Notes under the pieces: model-generated
The model's input: only the letters and a program-made list of their open reading frames with translations
Told to the model about the DNA's origin: nothing
Database searches by the model: none
Part shown: positions 57,044 to 64,000 of the stretch, one piece after another
Layout of the letters: each line of letters opens with the position of its first letter
Position numbering within the stretch: the stretch's first letter is position 1
Translations under genes and position numbers: made by a program
Source: an endosymbiont of Galathealinum brachiosum
Lineage (GTDB): Bacteria; Pseudomonadota; Gammaproteobacteria; SZUA-229
Length of the DNA: 64,000 nucleotides
NCBI GenBank assembly: GCA_003349885.1
Contig: QFXC01000013.1
Location: 372,001 to 436,000, forward strand
Reading direction: 5' to 3'

Positions 57044-58147
57044 ATGAACAATTCACATTCTACACGTTTTCTTTTTGGCTGGGCTCTTATCGGCCTGTTA
57101 ATTGCCGGTGTCGTTATTGCTTTTTCTACATTAGATTTCAATGTACTTCGACCTATACAGAAAAAAATAATCAGAAGCCATGACAGTTATGCCGATGCGG
57201 TAAATAAAGCAGCCATATCTGTCGTTAGCATCAATGCATACCACCTTGTAAAAGAAGAAAAAAGCTTATTACCAGACAATCAAAATTCAAACAATAATGA
57301 TCAGCCAAAATTTAAAGTAAGACCCAATAAAGGCTCAGGCGTAATCATTAATTCCGCAGGGTATATTGTAACTAATAATCATGTTGTAGGAGGTGCCCAG
57401 AGAATAGAAGTCGTACTCCATAATGGCCGCCGACTGGAAGCCCAAATAATTGGACTAGATCCGGACACTGATCTTGCTGTGATCTCTACACAACTAAAAC
57501 AACTACCTGCTGTTGCCATTGCTGACAGCAACAAAACACGCGTAGGCGACATTGTTCTTGCCATTGGAAACCCATTTGGCATTGGACAAACTGTCACCCA
57601 GGGAATTATCAGTGCAACAGGTCGTGATCGGGTCGGATTAAATACCTATGAAAATTTCATACAAACCGATGCCGCTATTAATAAAGGAAATTCCGGTGGT
57701 GCACTCATAAATACCCGAGGTGAAATACTTGGAATCAATTCGGCCATATACAGTCAGACAGGAAACTATCTGGGTATCAGCTTTGCAATCCCTATCAATC
57801 TCGTTACAGACGTTGTAAAACAAATCATTAATAATGGTGAAGTAATTCGTGGCTGGCTAGGAGTTGAAGGCGTTGATCTGAGCCAGCAAATGTTAGAGCG
57901 CATTGGCTTACCTGATATTCAAGGGGTTTTAATTACCGATGTATTTGATCGTGGCCCTGCGGAAATGAGCGGTTTAAGGGTTGGTGATATAATCACACAT
58001 ATTAATACTCATGTAATTCGAGACACTCGTGACGTATTAAACGCCATTGCTGACGGACATCCAGGAGACAGAATTCAGATTAACGGAATTCGTGAACGAC
58101 AAAGCTTTAGCACCCAGGCGACACTGGAACAAAGACCTAAAGAATAA
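57044..58147 (+). CDS. degS: DegS/AlgW-type periplasmic serine protease
   Basis: Membrane-anchored trypsin-like protease that senses misfolded outer membrane proteins and starts cleavage of the anti-sigma factor RseA/MucA. One N-terminal helix (about 9-27), the protease domain with His in VTNNHVVGG, Asp in DPDTDLAVI and Ser in NKGNSGGALI, and a single PDZ domain (about 275-365). One PDZ separates it from DegP/MucD. I prefer ATG 57044 (367 residues); a TTG at 56999 would add 15 residues. Position next to hisC matches algW in pseudomonads. Confidence 0.93.
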   Translation: MNNSHSTRFLFGWALIGLLIAGVVIAFSTLDFNVLRPIQKKIIRSHDSYADAVNKAAISVVSINAYHLVKEEKSLLPDNQNSNNNDQPKFKVRPNKGSGVIINSAGYIVTNNHVVGGAQRIEVVLHNGRRLEAQIIGLDPDTDLAVISTQLKQLPAVAIADSNKTRVGDIVLAIGNPFGIGQTVTQGIISATGRDRVGLNTYENFIQTDAAINKGNSGGALINTRGEILGINSAIYSQTGNYLGISFAIPINLVTDVVKQIINNGEVIRGWLGVEGVDLSQQMLERIGLPDIQGVLITDVFDRGPAEMSGLRVGDIITHINTHVIRDTRDVLNAIADGHPGDRIQINGIRERQSFSTQATLEQRPKE

Positions 58148-58181
58148 ATTATCGCTATTTATAAAAACATAAAACAAAATC

Positions 58182-58216
58182 AAAACAGCATACTTTAATT
58201 AAAGCATGCTGTTTTT
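58182..58216. terminator. Bidirectional terminator between degS and hisC
   Basis: Near-perfect palindrome: AAAACAGCAT...ATGCTGTTTT with inner CTTTAATTAAAG, flanked by A and T runs on both sides. It serves the convergent degS and hisC transcripts. Confidence 0.8.
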
Positions 58217-58224
58217 AAAAACGC

Positions 58225-59307
58225 TTAAATAATATCTTTAAGCGCTTTAATCAATTCCATATTTTCCTCTGGCTTTCCAACGGTAACTCGTAAACACTGA
58301 GTTAAGACACCACCAGCAGAATGTGAATTTTTAATTAAAATATTTCGCTTTTTCAATTCCTCGAAAATTTCTGAAGCATCACCTTCCAACACCCTCAATA
58401 AAATAAAATTCGCACTACTCGGAAAGACCTTAAACTGAGAAAATTCACTCAACTCATCAAATAACCATTCACGTTGTTCACGAATTGTTGCCGCTTGCTG
58501 CTCAAACACATCAGCATGTTTCAGTGCAAATTCAGCGGAGACCTGCGTAAGAATATTGATATTATATGGCAATCGAATTTTATCAAATTGTGAAATCCAT
58601 TTATCAGGTCCCGCCAACAAACCTAAACGTAAACCCGCAAGCCCCATTTTTGAAACTGTGCGCATGACTAATAAATTATCAAACTCACCTAATCTGGGCA
58701 TAAAACTAGTGCACGCAAAAGGATGATAGGCCTCATCTACTACGACCAAGCCTTCCGCCGCTTTTAATATCTGTACAATTTCATCATCAGCAAATAAATT
58801 TCCCGTCGGATTATTAGGATACGCGAGAAAAATTAACGCGGGCTGATACTTTTTAATCGACTCAAGCATTGCAGGCATATTTAAAGAGAAATCCTCACTT
58901 AAAGGCACACCAACATAATCCAGACCCGTAAAAGTCGCAATCATGTTATACATAACAAAACCCGGTTCAGGAGCAAGGATTTTTCTGCCCGGTTGTGCGA
59001 CGGCCATTGCCATAATTTGAATTAACTCATCAGAGCCATTACCTAAGATTATCGCATTGTCACTTGAATTATTCTGAGGCACCCCCATGTACGACTTGAG
59101 AACAGCAGAAAGCTTGCTTGCTGAAGGGTCAGGGTAACGATTTATTTCTGTGTGCCTGATCAACTCCAGCCATTCATCCATCAATGCCTCCGGCATATGA
59201 TAAGGATTTTCCATCGCGTCCAGTTTTATCATATCTCCTGGATCTGGCACATGATAAGCATTTAACGCTTGAATATCTTTACGAATTAAATCTTTTGATT
59301 TTGCCAT
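58225..59307 (-). CDS. hisC: HisC, histidinol-phosphate aminotransferase
   Basis: PLP-dependent step of histidine synthesis. 360 residues. Motifs: NPYHMPEALMDEWLEL, GNGSDELIQI, AYPNNPTGN, VVDEAYHPF and the PLP lysine in MRTVSKMGLAGLRLG (near 221). In related genomes hisC follows hisD directly; here hsp20 on the other strand and a small gene lie between, so hisC needs its own promoter. Confidence 0.96.
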   Translation of the reverse strand: MAKSKDLIRKDIQALNAYHVPDPGDMIKLDAMENPYHMPEALMDEWLELIRHTEINRYPDPSASKLSAVLKSYMGVPQNNSSDNAIILGNGSDELIQIMAMAVAQPGRKILAPEPGFVMYNMIATFTGLDYVGVPLSEDFSLNMPAMLESIKKYQPALIFLAYPNNPTGNLFADDEIVQILKAAEGLVVVDEAYHPFACTSFMPRLGEFDNLLVMRTVSKMGLAGLRLGLLAGPDKWISQFDKIRLPYNINILTQVSAEFALKHADVFEQQAATIREQREWLFDELSEFSQFKVFPSSANFILLRVLEGDASEIFEELKKRNILIKNSHSAGGVLTQCLRVTVGKPEENMELIKALKDII

Positions 59308-59347
59308 TCTTTTTCTCTATTAAATTCACCTGCAAATAATAGCACAA

Positions 59348-59376
59348 AAACTCTTTGGCGCAGAGATACAGAGAAG
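59348..59376. repeat. CTCTGTG/CACAGAG element, decayed copy
   Basis: ACTCTTTGGCGCAGAGATAC resembles the TTTGGCACAGAGACAC words of the other two copies; no clear facing arm except CTCTGCG at 59398. A remnant at best. Confidence 0.4.
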
Positions 59377-59433
59377 AAGAGATTTTTATTTTTAAAAACT
59401 CTGCGATCATATTTGCATACAATTAAAAATAAA

Positions 59434-59462
59434 CTTGAAAAATATTTTTCTATCTCCATCTA
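59434..59462 (+). promoter_or_regulatory. Sigma-32 heat-shock promoter of hsp20
   Basis: CTTGAAA (59434-59440), 13 bp, then CTCCATCTA (59454-59462), close to the RpoH consensus CTTGAAA-N(11-16)-CCCCATNTA. Start site near 59470, 45 bp before the hsp20 ATG. Confidence 0.8.
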
Positions 59463-59514
59463 TTATTTAAGCCAACAAATCGGCAACATATTTTAAAATT
59501 TACTGGAGAAAGAA

Positions 59515-59952
59515 ATGAGCCTGACACAACATAACCCCTGGAATCTTTTTGATCAACTTCAACATGAATTAAATCGAACTCATTCGCACAGTCATAAACT
59601 TGCTGCCAATGGAGATATTGTAACCAGTGACTGGACTCCTGCCGTTGACATCAAAGAAGAAGATAATCAATTTCTTTTAATTGCAGATATACCAGGTGTT
59701 GATCCAGAAAATATCGATATACATATGGAAAACGGAATACTCACCATAAAAGGCGAAAGAAATTCTGAATTAAAAACTGAACATGATGGATTTAAACGAA
59801 TAGAAAGAAAACACGGTGTTTTTTATCGTCGCTTCACCATGCCTGAAGGCGTTAACCCGGAAGGAATTGATGCAAAAAGTAACAATGGTGTATTAACTGT
59901 ATCAATTCCAAAGCAGGAAGCAGTTAAACCAAGAAAGATAACTGTGAATTAA
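59515..59952 (+). CDS. Hsp20/alpha-crystallin small heat-shock protein
   Basis: 145-residue holdase chaperone. N-terminal arm NPWNLFDQLQHELNR, alpha-crystallin domain (about 40-135: WTPAVDIKEEDNQFLLIADI, GVDPENIDIHMENGILTIKG, FTMPEGVNPEGIDAKSNNGV) and the C-terminal anchoring tail with an I/V-x-I/V-like KITVN end. GGAG 7 bp before the ATG. Own sigma-32 promoter and own terminator. Inserted in the his gene order on the opposite strand. Confidence 0.95.
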   Translation: MSLTQHNPWNLFDQLQHELNRTHSHSHKLAANGDIVTSDWTPAVDIKEEDNQFLLIADIPGVDPENIDIHMENGILTIKGERNSELKTEHDGFKRIERKHGVFYRRFTMPEGVNPEGIDAKSNNGVLTVSIPKQEAVKPRKITVN

Positions 59953-60005
59953 CAACAAAGATTATTTCTACACACTGAAACAAGCGCATCTGTTTAGGCA
60001 TAAAT

Positions 60006-60034
60006 AAAAAGGCCCGAATAATTCGGGCCTTTTT
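60006..60034. terminator. Bidirectional terminator after hsp20
   Basis: AAAAAGGCCCGAAT / ATTCGGGCCTTTTT with a one-base spacer. It ends hsp20 from the left and the small minus-strand gene from the right. Confidence 0.88.
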
Positions 60035-60218
60035 ATTTGGCTTCGGTTTTAAATATTCCGCAGCGCATGCATTTGTATACAGTTACTAACCTTCCCTGCT
60101 TTACATCAAACTGTTTTTCCTGATCAATTTCCCATTTATGAAAATTTCTTTTACACAACATATTTCCTTTATGCTTTTCTGAAGGTTTTGGTTTTTTGAA
60201 TTTTATTACATCGCCCAT
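60033..60218 (-). CDS. Small Cys-containing hypothetical protein
   Basis: 61 residues from ATG 60218 (AAGGG 6 bp upstream). Begins MGDVIKFKKPKPSEKHKG, a basic strand, and has one Cys at MLCKRNFHKW and a pair in YKCMRCGIF, joined by QFDVKQGRLVTVY. This looks like a tiny zinc-ribbon-type domain. Similar short proteins occur in gammaproteobacteria, but I know no function. It lies downstream of hisD on the same strand. Confidence 0.75.
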   Translation of the reverse strand: MGDVIKFKKPKPSEKHKGNMLCKRNFHKWEIDQEKQFDVKQGRLVTVYKCMRCGIFKTEAK

Positions 60219-60230
60219 TTTAAAACCCTT

Positions 60231-60270
60231 TTGCCACAGAGACACAGAGACACAGAGATCTCTGTGGCAA
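60231..60270. repeat. CTCTGTG/CACAGAG inverted element, copy 2
   Basis: TTGCCACAGAGA faces TCTCTGTGGCAA as a perfect 12-bp inverted repeat around ACACAGAG tandem units. It ends 4 bp from the hisD stop. Confidence 0.75.
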
Positions 60271-60274
60271 TGCT

Positions 60275-61591
60275 TTAATCTTTAATACGATATTCAGCAG
60301 AGCGAGCATGCGCAGTTAAACCTTCGCCATGCGCTAATACAGATGCTACTTTAGCCAGTTCAGATGCACCTTCTGCAGAACAATCAATCAAACTGGAACG
60401 CTTCTGAAAATCATATACACCCAATGGTGATGAAAAACGCGCTGTCCGTGATGTCGGTAAAACGTGATTTGGGCCGGCACAATAATCACCTAACGCCTCT
60501 GCGGTATAACGACCAATAAATATGGCACCCGCATGACGAATTTCTTTTGCTCTCTCTCGAGCATTATCTATGGATAGCTCCAGATGCTCTGGCGCAATAT
60601 AATTAGCAACCTTAATTGCTTCATCAATATCCTGCACTTCAATTATTACACCTCGCTCGATGAGAGATTTTTTAATAATTTCAGCACGAGGCATTTCTTT
60701 AATTAATTTTTCAATGCTGGTTTTAACCTGTTCGATATAATCTGCATCCGGGCAAACCAGAATAGACTGCGCATCTTCATCATGTTCTGCCTGAGAAAAC
60801 AAATCCATGGCGATCCAGTCTGCATCTGTTTTTCCATCACACACTACACAGATTTCTGATGGTCCGGCAATCATGTCGATACCCGCCGCACCAAACACCA
60901 TACGCTTAGCTGTTGCGACATAAATATTTCCCGGACCAACAATTTTATCAACCTGCGGAATGGTTTCGGTACCGTAAGCCAGAGCGGCAACAGCCTGTGC
61001 TCCACCGATCGCAAATACACGATCAACGCCGGCAATAGCAGCTGCAGCAAAAACCAGATCATTTACCTCACCATCAGGTGTTGGTACGACCATAATTAAT
61101 TCGGGTACACCGGCAACTTTTGCAGGAATAGCATTCATAAGAACTGACGAAGGATACGCCGCTTTTCCACCAGGCACATAGAGACCGGCTCTATCCATAG
61201 GCGTTACCTGCTGACCTAAAAATGTACCGTCATCTTCTGTGTAATCCCAGGATTCAATTTTCTGATGTTCTGCATAGGCACGCACACGGGCTGCGGCTTT
61301 TTCAAGCGCTTCACGCTGTGCTGATGGAATTTTTTTAAGTGACTCATCTAATCTGGATTTTGGTATTTCCAGTTCAGACATCCCACCAACTGTCATTCGA
61401 TCAAACTTGTTAGTGTATTCAACAACTGCAGTATCACCACGTTTTTTAACGTCATTTAAAATGCCATTAACGGTATTAAAAACCTGCTCATCAGATACAG
61501 ACTCCCATGCTAATGTTTTATCCAGTTGTTGCCAGAAATCAGACTGTGATGACTTTAATTGTGCGATATCAATCATTCCAGACTCACTCAT
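60275..61591 (-). CDS. hisD: HisD, histidinol dehydrogenase
   Basis: Zinc and NAD-dependent last two steps of histidine synthesis. 438 residues. Motifs: [57 protein letters not shown] (Gln/His metal and base region) and [24 protein letters not shown] overlap with hisG; an internal ATG five codons on is possible. Confidence 0.97.
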   Translation of the reverse strand: MSESGMIDIAQLKSSQSDFWQQLDKTLAWESVSDEQVFNTVNGILNDVKKRGDTAVVEYTNKFDRMTVGGMSELEIPKSRLDESLKKIPSAQREALEKAAARVRAYAEHQKIESWDYTEDDGTFLGQQVTPMDRAGLYVPGGKAAYPSSVLMNAIPAKVAGVPELIMVVPTPDGEVNDLVFAAAAIAGVDRVFAIGGAQAVAALAYGTETIPQVDKIVGPGNIYVATAKRMVFGAAGIDMIAGPSEICVVCDGKTDADWIAMDLFSQAEHDEDAQSILVCPDADYIEQVKTSIEKLIKEMPRAEIIKKSLIERGVIIEVQDIDEAIKVANYIAPEHLELSIDNARERAKEIRHAGAIFIGRYTAEALGDYCAGPNHVLPTSRTARFSSPLGVYDFQKRSSLIDCSAEGASELAKVASVLAHGEGLTAHARSAEYRIKD

Positions 61592-62220
61592 TTGTTCACG
61601 GCCTTTTTCATCTGCTCAACCATTTGCTGAATACGATCATGTTTAACTTTTAATGATGCTTTATTAACGATTAATCGGGAACTTACATCCGCTATGTGAT
61701 CCATCGGTTTTAAGCCGTTAGCCTTAAGTGTATTACCCGTATCGACCACATCAACAATTAAATCAGACAGTCCTACGATTGGACCCAGCTCCATAGATCC
61801 ATATAGCTTAATGACTTCAACCTGCTGGCCCTGTTCAGCAAAATACTGTCGTGCAACATTCACGAATTTTGTTGCTACTCTTAAACGTCCGCCATGCGGT
61901 TTATAATCAACCATGCCCGCTGTCATTAATTTACATTTTGCAATATGCAAATCGACCAGCTCATATAAACCATCACCACCATGCTCCATTAAAACATCTT
62001 TACCTGCTACACCTATGTCTGCTGCCCCATACTGCACATATGTTGGAACATCAGTGGCACGGATAATAACCAGTTTCACATCATCCTGATTAGTATCAAG
62101 AATTAACTTACGGCTTTTTTCCGGGTCATCTTTAGGTGTAATTCCCGCCGCTTCTAGCAACGGTAATGTTTCTTTAAATATTCTGCCTTTCGACAAGGCG
62201 ATGGTTATATTTTTACTCAT
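61588..62220 (-). CDS. hisG: HisG, ATP phosphoribosyltransferase (short form)
   Basis: First committed step of histidine synthesis. 210 residues with [40 protein letters not shown] and the PRPP loop [18 protein letters not shown]. It lacks the C-terminal ACT-like regulatory domain, so it is the short HisG form that needs HisZ. hisZ is not in this window and should be elsewhere in the genome. Confidence 0.96.
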   Translation of the reverse strand: MSKNITIALSKGRIFKETLPLLEAAGITPKDDPEKSRKLILDTNQDDVKLVIIRATDVPTYVQYGAADIGVAGKDVLMEHGGDGLYELVDLHIAKCKLMTAGMVDYKPHGGRLRVATKFVNVARQYFAEQGQQVEVIKLYGSMELGPIVGLSDLIVDVVDTGNTLKANGLKPMDHIADVSSRLIVNKASLKVKHDRIQQMVEQMKKAVNK

Positions 62221-62259
62221 GATTATTACGTAACTTAGTTTTCATTAATCTTAAATTCT

Positions 62260-62358
62260 AAGTCGTAAGTCATAGGCTGTAAGTTATTAAGTCAAAAGCA
62301 ACTCCCCGCAGGTGAGTCAACTTTGGACTTATGACTTAAGACTATAAACTTAAGACTA
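62260..62358. repeat. Inverted heptad array, copy 2 (3' of murA)
   Basis: AAGTCGT, AAGTCAT, AGGCTGT, AAGTTAT and AAGTCAA (62260-62295) face TGGACTT, ATGACTT, AAGACTA, TAAACTT and AAGACTA (62324-62358). Same layout as the array after petC, again 4 bp from the stop codon. Confidence 0.8.
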
Positions 62359-62362
62359 TGTT

Positions 62363-63622
<1,260 letters not shown>

Positions 63623-63648
63623 TCAATTTTCTAATTTTAAACCTGAGT

Positions 63649-63951
63649 TCAGGTTGATGTTAACGGCAACTCATGATGGAAGCCATAAGCTTGCGCAATT
63701 TTCATGAGTTGTTCAGGGGCGCTATGATACTTGATTTGAAGACCTTTTTGATCAGCCATTTTCATCCATTCGATCAAAAGTGCCAAAGAAGCGCTATTAA
63801 AACGGCTAATTTGAGATAAATCGACCTCGATCTGGTCATTTTCAACACAATCGAAGTCAATTTCCGGTTTATTTAACAATCGCGACACCGTATCGAAATT
63901 GAGCTGACCGAAGAGTTTAACCTGACTTTTATTCTGTTCGAGTTTAAACAT
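63649..63951 (-). CDS. mlaB: MlaB-like STAS-domain protein
   Basis: 100 residues, single STAS domain: VKLFGQLNFDTVSRLL, IEVDLSQISRFNSASLALLI (the Ser/Asn site region) and a final helix LMKIAQAYGFHHEL. MlaB is the cytoplasmic accessory subunit of the MlaFEDB phospholipid transporter that keeps outer membrane lipid asymmetry. Position immediately upstream of murA supports this; mlaC-mlaD-mlaE-mlaF would be expected just beyond the right edge. Confidence 0.85.
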   Translation of the reverse strand: MFKLEQNKSQVKLFGQLNFDTVSRLLNKPEIDFDCVENDQIEVDLSQISRFNSASLALLIEWMKMADQKGLQIKYHSAPEQLMKIAQAYGFHHELPLTST

Positions 63952-64000
63952 ATGGTTTTCAGACCTTAAATTGGGACAAAACCTAGGCTTTATTCTGCTT

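Noticed and set aside
63952-64000. End of mlaC at the right edge
   Set aside because: A stop (GCA GAA TAA) is possible there on the minus strand, but only a few codons are visible, so it cannot be supported.

Overview
The window is a conserved core-genome stretch of an AT-rich (roughly 40% G+C by eye) gammaproteobacterium. The gene order recalls the Pseudomonas aeruginosa argJ/secA - dcw - rnpB - rsmI/lpoA/yraN/diaA - sspBA - petCBA - algW/his/murA region, here with the type IV pilus locus attached on one side. Gene content suggests an aerobic, type-IV-piliated, Gram-negative bacterium: Bam and Lpo outer membrane biogenesis, LpxC, a cytochrome bc1 complex and a RegB/RegA redox two-component system. 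I cannot name the species.

Layout. 1-4.6 kb: end of bamD, a small yjdM/phnA gene between two copies of a dispersed repeat, glutamine-dependent nadE, a PP0621-family gene and pilS. 4.7-6.0 kb: a dead IS3-family element. 6.0-13.9 kb: pilA (reverse, with a clear sigma-54 promoter), pilR, pilB, pilC, pilD, coaE, zapD. PilS and PilR are therefore separated by the IS remnant and by pilA, the classic target of PilR. 13.9-22.1 kb: a membrane-anchored hypothetical, a Nudix-ThiE-like fusion, argJ, secA, an M23 peptidase, dciA, lpxC. 22.4-40.0 kb: the complete division and cell wall (dcw) cluster on the minus strand, mraZ-rsmH-ftsL-ftsI-murE-murF-mraY-murD-ftsW-murG-murC-murB-ddl-ftsQ-ftsA-ftsZ, with a decameric MraZ box upstream.

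40.0-45 kb is accessory: a periplasmic rhodanese, a long foldback, rnpB, another copy of the dispersed repeat, and three tandem paralogous TPR-like genes. 44-47.9 kb: rsmI, lpoA, yraN, diaA. 47.9-52 kb: a GlcD-type FAD oxidase, an internally deleted outer-membrane/transporter-like pseudogene, and regB-regA preceded by a twin RegA/PrrA-type palindrome. 52.1-55.9 kb: sspB, sspA, petC, petB, petA. 56.2-64 kb: nif3, a DegS/AlgW protease, hisC, hsp20 with a sigma-32 promoter, a small Cys-containing protein, hisD, hisG, murA and mlaB.

The least explained material lies between genes. There are at least three families of dispersed structured repeats: (i) an about 150-bp MITE-like element with CCATCGGGG/CCCCGATGG ends (four copies plus a scrap); (ii) inverted arrays of five heptads per arm, placed 4 bp after the stop codons of petC and murA; (iii) CTCTGTG/CCACAGAG inverted elements. 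The tandem TPR-like trio, the split PilS/PilR locus with pilA inside it, and the RegA-like operator are the other leads. I saw no CRISPR array, prophage or defence system.
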